Below, one piece after another: positions 9,001 through 17,924 of a stretch of DNA of 64,000 bases. This stretch comes from an uncultured Alphaproteobacteria bacterium (GTDB lineage Bacteria; Pseudomonadota; Alphaproteobacteria; RF32; CAG-239). The stretch lies in NCBI GenBank assembly GCA_934254915.1, contig CAKQMH010000003.1, forward strand, positions 1 through 64,000, given 5' to 3'. The notes under the pieces were generated by a model. That model was not told the origin of the DNA. It searched no databases and saw only the letters and a list, made by a program, of their open reading frames with translations. A program made the translations under genes and the position numbers. The number at the start of each line of letters is the position of its first letter. The first letter of the stretch is position 1.

Positions 9001-12000
9001 GCGTTATGAAATATACCTGCCAGTGTCCGGATGGTTTCCGCTCTATTGCCGAAGGCTGTGAGGACGAAAACAAAATCTTGGGCGGAACATCATGTAATCT
9101 TGAAGGCATTGATACCAGTTCAATCAAGTATGAAACCTGCTTGCCCAAATGCAATAATACCGCCGAAACTCCGGTTGTGGATTCGCCGGACAAATGCCCT
9201 AATGTCGGTGAACTCAGCGCGCTTACCAGTGAAAATGACAAGTGTTTCCGTAGTATCGGCTCGCCGACTGCGTCTTATATCTGTCGTTGTCCTAACGGTT
9301 TTCAGACCTTAGCCGGCTTCTGTGAAAAACAAGCCGGCAGCAGCACTAGCGATGCTTATAAAGAATGTATGAATATTTACATCGGTGTTGGTACGGTTTG
9401 TACTTTTGACGGTCCGGATGTTCATGGTCAGCTTGTCCGCAAATATCAGGAATTTAAACCGGTATGTCCGGCCGACAGACCTTTGTTCTATACAGCTGAC
9501 GAATGTGCTATCGGCAACAATTATAACTTGTTCGACTATGTCTGCTATGAACGCGATAATCTGATGCAGCAGCGTGTCGTTTGCAAATGTCCGACTTCTT
9601 GGGTTGATGCATCCGGCAATTCTACCGACAGTGACGGCAACAGCACTCATGTCTGCGCCGACAATGAAGAGCCTAGCGGTACGATTTGCAGCTTCGATGG
9701 ACAGACCAAGATAAAATACGAGAAATGCTACATTAAGTGTGACAATGTCGAAACCAACGGCGGTGGTATCCGCTATTTAGAAGATGAAGAAGCTACCGCA
9801 TCTGAGTGTAAAAATCTGTTGGGCGACGGCGGCGTGTTTGGTGTCGACAGCAACGGTTCGCAATGCAGTCGGGCTAATTCATTGTATTCACCCTGCTATT
9901 GCGGAACATCGCACTCTTACACCTGTACTGATAACAATAATGAGCAACCGGCCGATGACGCTACCACCTGTACTATCGGCGGCACGACTTATTATAATCA
10001 ATGCCAAAACAACAGCTGTTCGGAAGAAAGCTCAACCATTGCCATAATTGATATGGGGACGCATACCGATGCGGTAGCTTTGTGTCAGGAACGTTTTGGT
10101 ATCGGTGCCGGCGGCAAGAAATGCGGCAACAATAAGGCTGAATGTTCATGCAACAGCAGCACCTATACTGACACTTGCGATTATCCGTATAATCCGCCTA
10201 GCGGCACTAAAGGCGACGATTATTGTATTTACGGTGATGGTTCGACTTTGATGCGCAGCGGCCGCGAGCATTATAAAACCGGCCAATGCTCAATTATGCC
10301 GACCATGGCGATTTGCGGGCAAAACGTATTTGATAACGGGCTTAAGACCTCTTCGGACGGCTATTCGATTTTTGTGACGGAAACCGAGTCTGCCTGCAAA
10401 TCTCGTTATGGCCAAGCCGCTAAAGCTCAGATATGCGAATATAATGATGATTCCGATCGTCGTGCTTTTAACTGTTACTATCAGGCCGCTGAATATGTTT
10501 ATGACGACACTAACTGCGAAGTTCGCCATGTCTTGGGAGATGACTACATTATCGTCAACGGCAAGCGCAAATATAAAACCTGTGATTGTCATGCCGCCTA
10601 TAAATATCATAAGTACAATTGTGCCGGTATCTTGAGCGGTGGATCTTGCAAACAAACGGTTACCGCGGCGATGAAAGCCGAATATCCGGATATGGCCGGC
10701 CGCAACACCATTTCAATGTATCCGTATTGCCAATGTCCGGCTGATTATAATCAGGTTTGCGATGGCGAACGCTATATCGGAGTAGGAACAGCCTGCAACG
10801 GCAAATATACCGCCTGCGAGTGCAAAAAAGATAATCTTCCCGAAAATTGGGCCGACAACTACTACGGCTGCCCCGGTGGCAAAAAACCAACCGGCGTTAC
10901 TAAATCCGATGGTTGCGGCGGTAAATATTATCAATGCGAAGTTTCAAGTTGTACCTGGCAACATACGGAAAAATGTCCGTCGCCGTTAATCGGTGTGGAT
11001 GGTTGTCAGGATAACCTTGGCAATGTCGGTGGTTACAAGAGCTGCAGATGTCCGGATAATTATAAAATCTGTTCTGATGGTCAGGTTGGCATAGGCGAAC
11101 CTTGCGCTCTTAATGGCGCTTACTATTATCAAAAATGTGCCGAAAGTGCAACTTGCGCGCATGGCGAAACCAACACCTGTCAAGGCGAACTGTTAATCGG
11201 TATTAACTCCTGCACACGTAACGGCATCACCTATTTTGAACGCTGTGCCTGTGTTTCCGGTTATGATAAACTGTGTGGGGATGGCGAGGTTGGTGTAGGC
11301 TCGTTCTGCAAACTTAACGGTAAAGAGTACTTCACTTCGTGCGCTAAACCATCAAACACTTGTACGGACGGTCATAAAGAAGTCTGTGATACCAATCAGG
11401 AAAAATCTGATCCTTGTGTCAATAGCGATAATAAAGTGATGTATAAGTGCAAATGCCCGAGCAATTGGCATTCTTGCGATGGCGGCAGTCCGGCCGAAGG
11501 TTCGGAAGCTTGTACCGATTCTGACGGCAAAACCGTATACAGCCAATGTTTGGTCGAGGGTGTATGCTCAACTAATCAGGAAAAAACCTATAAAACCTGT
11601 ACCGCATCACAAACCGGTGGTGGCGGCAGCTGTACTTCTTCCGACGGCACGGTCAAATATGCCGAATGTGAAGAAACCACCGCTTGTCGTTTGAATGGTT
11701 ATCAATATGCTTGTTCCGGTTATGATCAGGAAAGCCTAGGTGATGACTATTGCATTGATGCCAATGGTAATAAGCTTTATAAAGAATGTAAATGCCCATC
11801 AACCTGGATAACCTGTCCTTCCAAAAACAACCAAAAAGGTCGTTTCTGCACACCGATAAATGGAAGCGGTGTTTCTCAGGCAACGGTTTATGAATCATGC
11901 GGCTGCGATGACACGGTTTATAAATATACTTGTAAGGCTGACACTTCGGCTTCCGGCAACGTCGGTATTATCGTGCCTTCCGATAAAAAATCCTGCACTC

Positions 12001-13571
12001 CACGCACATATGACAGCAAAACCAAGAGTGTTAAAGAAGGTGACACTCTGTATGAGTCATGTGAGTGTGATGCGGCCTACAAATACACCTGTACCAATAA
12101 CGGGCAGATAGCAACCGAAGGTTATTGCCAAAAGACACCCAACGGTGATAAACTTTATGCCGGCTGTACCTGTGATGATGCCAAATTCCCCGAAACCTCG
12201 TGTAAATCATCTGATAACAACGGGTTAACCGCTCCGACGGATGCGAGCAAGATTTGTACGCCTGTCGGTAATATTGATGCTTCGGAAAAAGGTACTCGTT
12301 ATGCTGAATGCGTTTGCGGAGCTAATTATACTTTAAAATGTGATAGTTATAGCGACGCTTCCAAATATGCTCAAAACAACGATTATTGTATTGACCCGTC
12401 ATCCGGTGAAAAACTATATCGTTCCTGTACTTGTGATGCATCTCAATATTCAGAGAGCTGTGTCGCCAGCGGTGGTAATAAAGGGCTTATGGGCGCAACC
12501 ACTAATGCGGAGTCTTGTACAACCTTAAAATCCGTTAACGGCACAACCGGCTCAACCAAGATGTTCTCCGGCTGCAGCTGCAAATCAAACTATAAATATA
12601 GCTGCAACAGCAAAGATGATGACGGAACATCAAATGAATATACAAACAATTATGTTGACCTTAACGACTATTGCAAGACCAAAAAGATTCAGACTGATGG
12701 TGAGACGACTACCAGTATTAACTATGTTCGCTATCGTCAATGCAAATGCCCGGACAATTATAAAGTTTGCGCTGACGGCAAAGAAGGTTCAGGCGACTAT
12801 TGTTTGGAAGTAAGCGAAACCGGTGTTGCCACTAAGAAGTACCTTGATGAAAATTGTGTCTGTGTTCCTAAGACCATAGACAGTACATATATTGCCTCTG
12901 TTTATACCGCTAAATCCGATGATGAATTAGCAACTATTTCTAAAAACAGTGCTTTCCAAGAGGAAGTAAAAAAAGCTTGCGGTGACAGCAACAATTTAGC
13001 TGATGTAATTACTGACGGTTGCGGTAAGGTTTATTTCAAATGCCTGATTGATACCTCAACTTATGCTTATTCTGAAGAAAGCTGTAAGGCTATGACTCCG
13101 TCAGGCAGCGCTTCATGGGTGGGCAGTGATTCATCCGGAGTCAAAACAAACTACTATGGTTCTGCCTTCCAAATGTACAAAACTTGCGGTTGTTCGGGAA
13201 GTGGGTATAGGTTTACCAGTTGCAGCGATGAAATGGTCAAAACTGACGGACGCTGCATTAATACCGGTAAAGGCAAAGGGGTAACGAAAGTCAGTTGTGA
13301 TACGCATGCTTCCAATGCTTTAATCCCGAGCGGCGGTTATTGTCAGGATAGTTCAGGGACTAAATATTACCAATATTGCGCCTGCAATTCAGCTGTATAT
13401 ACCTACAAGTCAGGAACTTCATCTAAGAATAATTGCTTTAACGGCGGTGATGACAATAAACTTAATTCCGAGGTCCACGCCTGCCAAGCACAAGAAAAAC
13501 ATGGGGAATGTCCTGATTGCAAGACCTGTTCGGAAGAGGGTTCGGCAAGTGCTAAATGGATGTCTTATTAG
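6057..13571 (+). CDS. Giant secreted cysteine-rich repeat protein (about 2,500 residues)
   Basis: I do not recognise a named family. The ATG at 6057 is chosen because AGGTGG precedes it and because a clean signal peptide follows (LLVLLAVLGAAKLAYA, then AVVP). An in-frame ATG 66 nt upstream lacks both. The rest is a chain of cysteine-dense modules, about one Cys in ten residues in sampled stretches. Residues about 750-1250 carry longer units with ICKCPGEYQTLDEFC- and YKECMNTYVGAGTACTF-type motifs, repeated at roughly 8.73 and 9.28 kb. From about 1500 on, shorter units of 40-60 residues follow the pattern YxxC-x-C-x(3-6)-Y-x(2-4)-C (YESCECDAAYKYTC, YAGCTCDD, YRSCTCDASQYSESC). No membrane anchor, LPXTG or autotransporter barrel is visible at the C-terminus. 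It is likely exported and disulfide-bonded, perhaps a surface or matrix fibre. It lies alone between the efflux and flagellar operons. Confidence 0.8.
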   Translation: MSKLKNKLLVLLAVLGAAKLAYAAVVPISQTPFSSSYGLRSAASGSDTQHTSTYSGVTCNSDAVASTDACTAKCVSELGVSDAVGTATACDGGKYNCTCSCPSDYSELCTADDQAPTNPSEHCNGKWKSCRNVSNLSTCSAVEEAYDGVGFLTDSDTGCANIGISTSFDISLIKDVSCRDKDDEDENGLPKEKHFCAMVLCETLVNNTATEIKTIADSSNGTISANTTIYNKKDDGGSARTPISDNIITFNADYLAQTNGASTKGNYYCWAGNSTIAQIAVCDGSFSTTTAPTTCSSGTTPDTCEVNKTPKYNNKCTYTQCEQTDALIVNAVGYASGSSWQPGKGNLSCPSSGYMAGVSKHFCALPNTTASSQNEAYNICACSSDYTITAACNNDSEKVPVVTVNTGTYYANSTASSSSMTYFDFCVWDAQTALNTQSGAMQTMDINKIKYKKCLPKCPDDATTLYEAGDASVTCGDGSQKTACAKEIDSSIVNSSINSGNSSADIGKVFAPLKGQIFYKEMQYCGCPSSYKICKSGEVAGGKSCTSNGNTYHEYCLAQCSEEAPKALADKKGVCNNGDVDIIQENFVGDWTCTDKDGVSLVCSNANVTQCCSSGDCTSNFVFAPTIGEKACFPINSKTSSNICLKSPSDTSTENRNGYWQCSCPSSYKTEAECTASGSENQSLGAVCLFEGTKDAPVEKRAFCGYECPDENENTIVRQAELSTCKIGTYDPITTQCFKATEGSTSVDDDLRYVCQCPTDLQSKLTFCINKVRTDGQGTIRIDETATKTSQIDTCKNYSYDKDGKSYSPCKDCLNHYVNIGSISCDLEARVDGKTNSALIKSTSFALSCSGAREERGTALVIKTNADDCKISGYTLYDVCYQDKTPQYICKCPGEYQTLDEFCRNRTSSEAEYKECMNTYVGAGTACTFDIGDGNVALKKFADFEKKCSTASNVPLFESPEACIIGSYDVRAEVCYDPENTGVMKYTCQCPDGFRSIAEGCEDENKILGGTSCNLEGIDTSSIKYETCLPKCNNTAETPVVDSPDKCPNVGELSALTSENDKCFRSIGSPTASYICRCPNGFQTLAGFCEKQAGSSTSDAYKECMNIYIGVGTVCTFDGPDVHGQLVRKYQEFKPVCPADRPLFYTADECAIGNNYNLFDYVCYERDNLMQQRVVCKCPTSWVDASGNSTDSDGNSTHVCADNEEPSGTICSFDGQTKIKYEKCYIKCDNVETNGGGIRYLEDEEATASECKNLLGDGGVFGVDSNGSQCSRANSLYSPCYCGTSHSYTCTDNNNEQPADDATTCTIGGTTYYNQCQNNSCSEESSTIAIIDMGTHTDAVALCQERFGIGAGGKKCGNNKAECSCNSSTYTDTCDYPYNPPSGTKGDDYCIYGDGSTLMRSGREHYKTGQCSIMPTMAICGQNVFDNGLKTSSDGYSIFVTETESACKSRYGQAAKAQICEYNDDSDRRAFNCYYQAAEYVYDDTNCEVRHVLGDDYIIVNGKRKYKTCDCHAAYKYHKYNCAGILSGGSCKQTVTAAMKAEYPDMAGRNTISMYPYCQCPADYNQVCDGERYIGVGTACNGKYTACECKKDNLPENWADNYYGCPGGKKPTGVTKSDGCGGKYYQCEVSSCTWQHTEKCPSPLIGVDGCQDNLGNVGGYKSCRCPDNYKICSDGQVGIGEPCALNGAYYYQKCAESATCAHGETNTCQGELLIGINSCTRNGITYFERCACVSGYDKLCGDGEVGVGSFCKLNGKEYFTSCAKPSNTCTDGHKEVCDTNQEKSDPCVNSDNKVMYKCKCPSNWHSCDGGSPAEGSEACTDSDGKTVYSQCLVEGVCSTNQEKTYKTCTASQTGGGGSCTSSDGTVKYAECEETTACRLNGYQYACSGYDQESLGDDYCIDANGNKLYKECKCPSTWITCPSKNNQKGRFCTPINGSGVSQATVYESCGCDDTVYKYTCKADTSASGNVGIIVPSDKKSCTPRTYDSKTKSVKEGDTLYESCECDAAYKYTCTNNGQIATEGYCQKTPNGDKLYAGCTCDDAKFPETSCKSSDNNGLTAPTDASKICTPVGNIDASEKGTRYAECVCGANYTLKCDSYSDASKYAQNNDYCIDPSSGEKLYRSCTCDASQYSESCVASGGNKGLMGATTNAESCTTLKSVNGTTGSTKMFSGCSCKSNYKYSCNSKDDDGTSNEYTNNYVDLNDYCKTKKIQTDGETTTSINYVRYRQCKCPDNYKVCADGKEGSGDYCLEVSETGVATKKYLDENCVCVPKTIDSTYIASVYTAKSDDELATISKNSAFQEEVKKACGDSNNLADVITDGCGKVYFKCLIDTSTYAYSEESCKAMTPSGSASWVGSDSSGVKTNYYGSAFQMYKTCGCSGSGYRFTSCSDEMVKTDGRCINTGKGKGVTKVSCDTHASNALIPSGGYCQDSSGTKYYQYCACNSAVYTYKSGTSSKNNCFNGGDDNKLNSEVHACQAQEKHGECPDCKTCSEEGSASAKWMSY

Positions 13572-13713
13572 TGTAAGTCATAAGCCCTTTGAGCATTTTT
13601 ACCATTAATATTACATCTACTGGAGCGCAGCGCGTGAAAGAATCCCGGCCTTATTAAAACGTGCCGCGCATTAGTCACGGCACTCTAAATGTTATGTCCG
13701 GTCATCTGTTTTT

Positions 13714-13729
13714 TGGCACGAAAATTGCA
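13714..13729 (+). promoter_or_regulatory. Sigma-54 (RpoN) promoter of the flgI operon
   Basis: TGGCACGAAAATTGCA matches the RpoN consensus TGGCACG-N4-TTGCA, with GG and GC elements ten bases apart. It lies about 43 bp upstream of the flgI start. Middle/late flagellar genes are commonly RpoN- and FlbD/FleQ-dependent, so this operon is expected to need an enhancer-binding activator. I did not identify an activator site upstream. A hairpin (GTGCCG 13661-13666 with CGGCAC 13678-13683) lies just before it. Confidence 0.85.
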
Positions 13730-13771
13730 TAAATATCGATAAGATTAATTGCAATATTTTGAGGTCAAAAC

Positions 13772-14899
13772 GTGATGATACGCCTAAACTCTATAAAAAC
13801 AGCGCTTTTCGCCATGGCGATGACAAGTTCGGTTTTCTGTGCGGGGGAAGCTTTTGCCAGCTCTCGTATTAAAGATATTGCCGACTTTGAAGGCGTTCGT
13901 GACAACCAACTGGTCGGTTATGGTCTGGTTGTCGGTTTGAACGGTACCGGCGATAACATCAAATCAGTTGATTTCACTAAAGAAAGTTTGATTTCACTGC
14001 TCGACCAAATCGGTATCAATGCCCGCGGCGGCCAAATCAAGGCTAAAAATATTGCAGCGGTAATGGTAACCGGTAATCTTCCGGCTTTTGCGCGTCAGGG
14101 CAGCCGAATTGATGTTATGGTCAGTGCTATCGGTGATGCTAAAAATCTTCAGGGTGGAACTTTGTTAGCCACTCCGCTGGTCGGCGCTAACGGCGAAGTT
14201 TATGCTTTGGCGCAAGGGCAGGTTGCGGTCGGCGCCAGTGCGGCTCGCGGTGCTACCCAATCAGTAGTTAAAGGCGTTCCCACCTCAGGACGTATTGCCA
14301 GCGGCGCAATTGTTGAAAATGAAATTCCGTTTGATTTGGATAGCCTGAAAACAATTCGGATTGCACTGCGTAACCCCGATTTTACCACTTCTCGCCGTGT
14401 GGCTGACGCAATTAATGCCAATCTTGGCACAACTGCGGCTCAGGCTCTTGATCCGGCTACGGTGTCAATGGATATTCCCGAACAATACAAAGGCAAAATT
14501 GTCGATCTTATGACCAAAGTTGAGCAATTACAGGTTCAACCTGATCAGTTGGCGCGCGTAGTTATTGATGAAAGTTCCGGCATTGTGGTTATCGGAAAAG
14601 ATGTCAAAATCAATCGTTTGGCGATTGCACAGGGTAATTTGACCATCAAGATTACCGATATTCCCTATATTTCACAGCCGCTTCCGTTCACCAACGGCGA
14701 AACCGTGACCGGCGTAACTTCAGTGGTTGATATTGAAGAAGGAGTTGATACCAAACTCAGTGTGTTGAACACCGGTGTAAATCTGCAGGAACTGGTTGAC
14801 GGGCTTAATGCTTTGGGCGTTACTCCCCGCGACTTAATCAGCATTTTACAGGCGATTAAGGCCAGTGGCGCATTGCAAGCTGAAATTGAGGTGATTTAA
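13772..14899 (+). CDS. flgI: Flagellar P-ring protein FlgI
   Basis: The 375-residue product has a signal peptide (MAMTSSVFCAGEAFA) and then the FlgI signature ASSRIKDIADFEGVRDNQLV with GYGLVVGLNGTGD. The C-terminal LVDGLNALGVTPRDLISILQ and AIKASGALQAEIEVI are characteristic. FlgI forms the periplasmic P ring around the flagellar rod. GTG at 13772 and ATG at 13775 are both possible starts after GAGG; the product differs by one residue. It is first in the operon flgI-flgJ-flgN-like-flgK-flgL behind a sigma-54 promoter. Separation of flgI from basal-body rod genes is seen in other alphaproteobacteria. Confidence 0.96.
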   Translation: MMIRLNSIKTALFAMAMTSSVFCAGEAFASSRIKDIADFEGVRDNQLVGYGLVVGLNGTGDNIKSVDFTKESLISLLDQIGINARGGQIKAKNIAAVMVTGNLPAFARQGSRIDVMVSAIGDAKNLQGGTLLATPLVGANGEVYALAQGQVAVGASAARGATQSVVKGVPTSGRIASGAIVENEIPFDLDSLKTIRIALRNPDFTTSRRVADAINANLGTTAAQALDPATVSMDIPEQYKGKIVDLMTKVEQLQVQPDQLARVVIDESSGIVVIGKDVKINRLAIAQGNLTIKITDIPYISQPLPFTNGETVTGVTSVVDIEEGVDTKLSVLNTGVNLQELVDGLNALGVTPRDLISILQAIKASGALQAEIEVI

Positions 14900-14900
14900 G

Positions 14901-15257
14901 ATGCTGATAAATTCTGCGACATCGACTTTTTTTGACAACACGCTTTATGGTCTGAAAAATTCACCTAACGCTGATACCGCCGCTTTGCTCAAACAGAAAC
15001 AGCAAGCGCAAATAGAAGAAACCGCTGAAAACTTCGAAGCTTTTTTCATTACCCGTATGATGGAAAGTATGTTTGAAGGCGTTTCAACCGACGGAATGTT
15101 CGGCGGTGGTCATGCCGAAAAAATTTATCGCTCCATGTTGCTGGATGAATATGGCAAGGTAATGGCTCAAACCGGCAGTATCGGGGTTAAAGACGAGATT
15201 ATGCGCTCAATCATTGAGATGCAGGAAATGGAAACTAACGGTTATATTCAAGGATGA
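14901..15257 (+). CDS. flgJ: FlgJ-like rod-binding protein (no muramidase domain)
   Basis: This short protein of 118 residues corresponds to the N-terminal rod-scaffold domain of FlgJ: NFEAFFITRMMESMFEGV, then MFGGGHAEKIYRSMLLDEYG and an IMRSIIEMQEM end. The C-terminal peptidoglycan hydrolase domain of enterobacterial FlgJ is absent, as is normal in alphaproteobacteria, where a separate hydrolase is used. The start is one nt after the flgI stop and the stop overlaps the region carrying the next gene's ribosome site. Confidence 0.9.
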   Translation: MLINSATSTFFDNTLYGLKNSPNADTAALLKQKQQAQIEETAENFEAFFITRMMESMFEGVSTDGMFGGGHAEKIYRSMLLDEYGKVMAQTGSIGVKDEIMRSIIEMQEMETNGYIQG

Positions 15258-15268
15258 GGAGGTTAATC

Positions 15269-15718
15269 ATGGAAGAATTACATAACACTGTCAGTTCCAA
15301 GCTTAATGATTTTAAGGACGTTATTCAGGGGTTTTCCGAGATTCTGACATTGGAAAATGATGCGCTTGAACGTTTTGACGTTGAAGCCGTCAGTGCGTTG
15401 TATGAGCGCAAATCCAAGATTGTTTCGGCTTATCGCTCCATGGTGGCATATTTTATCAAAAACCAAAGCGAGCTTGCTTTGCTTGGTGTGAAAGAACGTA
15501 CGGAATTATGCGATATGTCATCGCATCTTGATGAGCTTATCAAAAACAACGAACGTTTGCTGAAAACTCGTATGGAAACCAGCCAAAACGTTATGAACAC
15601 TATCGTCAACATCGCTAAAATGACGAATAATATCAATGCAACATCTTACGGTGCGCAAGGGCGCTATACGCCTTTAGATAACAATAAGAATGCGCTTGCC
15701 GTCAACAGAACTTTGTAA
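15269..15718 (+). CDS. FlgN-like flagellar export chaperone (putative)
   Basis: The start at 15269 is chosen because GAGGAGG lies six nt upstream. An earlier in-frame codon at 15254 lacks a ribosome site. The 149-residue protein is almost wholly helical, with heptad-like spacing (LNDFKDVIQGFSEILTLEND, SSHLDELIKNNERLLKTRME). Its C-terminus (ATSYGAQGRYTPLD) resembles the extended tail of alphaproteobacterial FlgN-like proteins. FlgN keeps FlgK and FlgL unfolded for type III export, and the gene sits immediately upstream of flgK, which supports the call. Sequence similarity is weak, so this rests largely on context. Confidence 0.7.
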   Translation: MEELHNTVSSKLNDFKDVIQGFSEILTLENDALERFDVEAVSALYERKSKIVSAYRSMVAYFIKNQSELALLGVKERTELCDMSSHLDELIKNNERLLKTRMETSQNVMNTIVNIAKMTNNINATSYGAQGRYTPLDNNKNALAVNRTL

Positions 15719-15729
15719 GGAGGTGTGAC

Positions 15730-17907
15730 ATGCCTTTAATTCCTAGTTTAAGCAATTCACTGGCCGGTATGAAAACGGCGCAAGGGCAGCTTGATATTAT
15801 CAGCCGCAATATTACCAATGTTGATACGGTTGGCTATACCCGCAAATCAGCTCAGCAGTCCAACCGCGTCTTGGCCGGCTATAATCAGGGGGTGAAACTC
15901 AATGATGTTACCCGTCAGGTTAATGAAGGTTTGCTGCGCAGTTATTTGTCATCCAACTCCTTGACCGGCAATTTGGCTTCTCAAAACGAATATCTCAGCA
16001 AAACCGAAACTTTGCTTGGCAGCCCGCAGGCTAATAACTCCATTTCGGCCAATGTCGCTTCTCTGCAAACCGCCTTTAATACGTTTGCATCGGATGTTAC
16101 CTCGGCTTCGGGACGCTATAACTTATTGAGCGAAGCCACCACGCTGACCTCGCGTATGAATTCCATTTCGCAGGAAATTCAAAAATTGCGCGGTGATGCT
16201 GACCTTAACATCACAGAAGACGTTGAAGAAATAAACTCGTTATTGGACAGCTTAAAACAGCTTAATGATGAGATTGTCAAATACAAGGTTTTGCGTTATG
16301 ACGGAGTTGCCGATTTGGAAGATAATCGGGATCAGGCTTTGCGTGACCTCAGCTCCAAAATTGATATTACATATTTTAAGCGCGATAACGGCGAGATTGT
16401 AATCCAAACCAAAGGCGGCGTAACTCTGCTTGATGACGAGGCTCACCATTTGTCGCACAATGCTACGGCACAGGCCAGTCCGACTATGACTTACGCCGGC
16501 GGCAATATTGCGGGTATTTTTGTTGACGGTTGGGATATAACTTCGCAAATTCAGGATGGAAGCCTTAAAGGTTTAATTGAAGTTCGCGATACGATTTTGC
16601 CTTCCCTGCAATCGCAGTTAGACGAGCTTGCCGGTTCATTAAAAGACAGTATTAACCAACTTCATAACCAAGGTACGGCTTTCCCCAACACTCCGGATTC
16701 ACTCACGGGAACACGCGGTTTTCTTGATACTTCTGCTCAGCAGATTAAGATTGAAGAAGGTGATGTTCGTTTTGTCATCTTTGATGACAGCGGCAAACAG
16801 GTTGCCACCACCAATCTGCGCGGCGGCTTGGGCTTTACCGAAGGCACGCTTGATGATATGGCAACCGAACTGCAAAATTGGCTGCAGTCCGCTACCGGTG
16901 CAAATTTACCGCAAGCTTCGGTATCGTTTGACAAAGACGGTAAATTGGTTATCAAAACCGGCGACAGCAATTATAACTTGTCGATTATTGATGAAGAAGG
17001 CTCTCCGGCCGGTTCGGCTCAAAAAGGCGCTACAATCAAATTTGATGTTAACGGCGACGGGGAATATGATCGTACTTTTGAAGGATTTTCAAGCTTTTTC
17101 GGCTTAAATGACTTCTTTGTCGGCAGTGATAACGAAACTATTTATGACTCTAAGGTTTTGGGCCTGAACTCTAATCTTGGGGTTCGTGCTAATACGGTCT
17201 GGAGTTTTTCGGATAAAGAAAACGGTCTTGATTTCGGCTCTATTACCATAACATCTAATGACAGCTTAAGCAGCATTGTGTCCATGATAAACAATAATAA
17301 AGACTTAAACGGCACTCTGCACGCTTCATTAGTTCCCAATGGCAGCGGTTATATGCTGCGGATTGAAAACACCGGCGGCGGACAGTTGGAAATAAGTGAA
17401 ACCGGCGGCAACGGCAATTCAACTCTGATTGAGCGTATAGGTTTGGCTCCATCAAATGTTAATGCCGCGATTTCGTTAGATGTCCGTTCGGATATCAAAA
17501 CTTCACCGGTTTCGATTGTCGGCGGTACTCCGGAATTTAATGCCACCACCGGTGAATATGTCCAAAATCCGGCGGCTAACAGTATTGCTACCAAGATGAG
17601 TGAAGTTTTCTCGGTTTCGCAAAACTTCAAGCAGTCTGGTACAATTGCGCAAACTCAGACAACTTTATCTAATTATGCCTCAACCTTTGTCGGCAACATC
17701 GCCTCGCAAACCAGCACTTCGGAAGAGTCGCTTAACTATCAACAAACCCTAACCGACTCGATTGCGACCAAAGAAGCCAAAATCAGCGGTGTCGACATTG
17801 ATGAGGAATTAGGACAGATGATTATTTTTCAGCAGACTTACGCAGCCTGCGCCCAAGCTTTCACCGCTTCCAAAGAAATTTTGGATATGCTGTTGAGTTT
17901 GGTCTAG
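15730..17907 (+). CDS. flgK: Flagellar hook-associated protein 1 FlgK
   Basis: The 725-residue protein starts MPLIPSLSNSLAGMKTAQGQ and contains the flagellar rod-type N-terminal motif (DIISRNITNVDTVGYTRK). It ends with the conserved FlgK tail (DEELGQMIIFQQTYAACAQA, then FTASKEILDMLLSLV). The central part is longer than in E. coli FlgK (about 550 residues) and carries the variable outer domains, including an Asp-rich segment DVNGDGEYDRTF resembling a calcium loop. FlgK forms the first hook-filament junction layer. AAGGAGG precedes the ATG; flgL follows after 17 nt with its own strong site. Confidence 0.95.
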   Translation: MPLIPSLSNSLAGMKTAQGQLDIISRNITNVDTVGYTRKSAQQSNRVLAGYNQGVKLNDVTRQVNEGLLRSYLSSNSLTGNLASQNEYLSKTETLLGSPQANNSISANVASLQTAFNTFASDVTSASGRYNLLSEATTLTSRMNSISQEIQKLRGDADLNITEDVEEINSLLDSLKQLNDEIVKYKVLRYDGVADLEDNRDQALRDLSSKIDITYFKRDNGEIVIQTKGGVTLLDDEAHHLSHNATAQASPTMTYAGGNIAGIFVDGWDITSQIQDGSLKGLIEVRDTILPSLQSQLDELAGSLKDSINQLHNQGTAFPNTPDSLTGTRGFLDTSAQQIKIEEGDVRFVIFDDSGKQVATTNLRGGLGFTEGTLDDMATELQNWLQSATGANLPQASVSFDKDGKLVIKTGDSNYNLSIIDEEGSPAGSAQKGATIKFDVNGDGEYDRTFEGFSSFFGLNDFFVGSDNETIYDSKVLGLNSNLGVRANTVWSFSDKENGLDFGSITITSNDSLSSIVSMINNNKDLNGTLHASLVPNGSGYMLRIENTGGGQLEISETGGNGNSTLIERIGLAPSNVNAAISLDVRSDIKTSPVSIVGGTPEFNATTGEYVQNPAANSIATKMSEVFSVSQNFKQSGTIAQTQTTLSNYASTFVGNIASQTSTSEESLNYQQTLTDSIATKEAKISGVDIDEELGQMIIFQQTYAACAQAFTASKEILDMLLSLV

Positions 17908-17924
17908 CAAGAGGAGGATAAACC

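Noticed and set aside
6057..13571. Calling the giant protein an EGF-domain protein
   Set aside because: Cys spacing is repetitive but does not follow the six-Cys EGF pattern consistently; no family name is justified.
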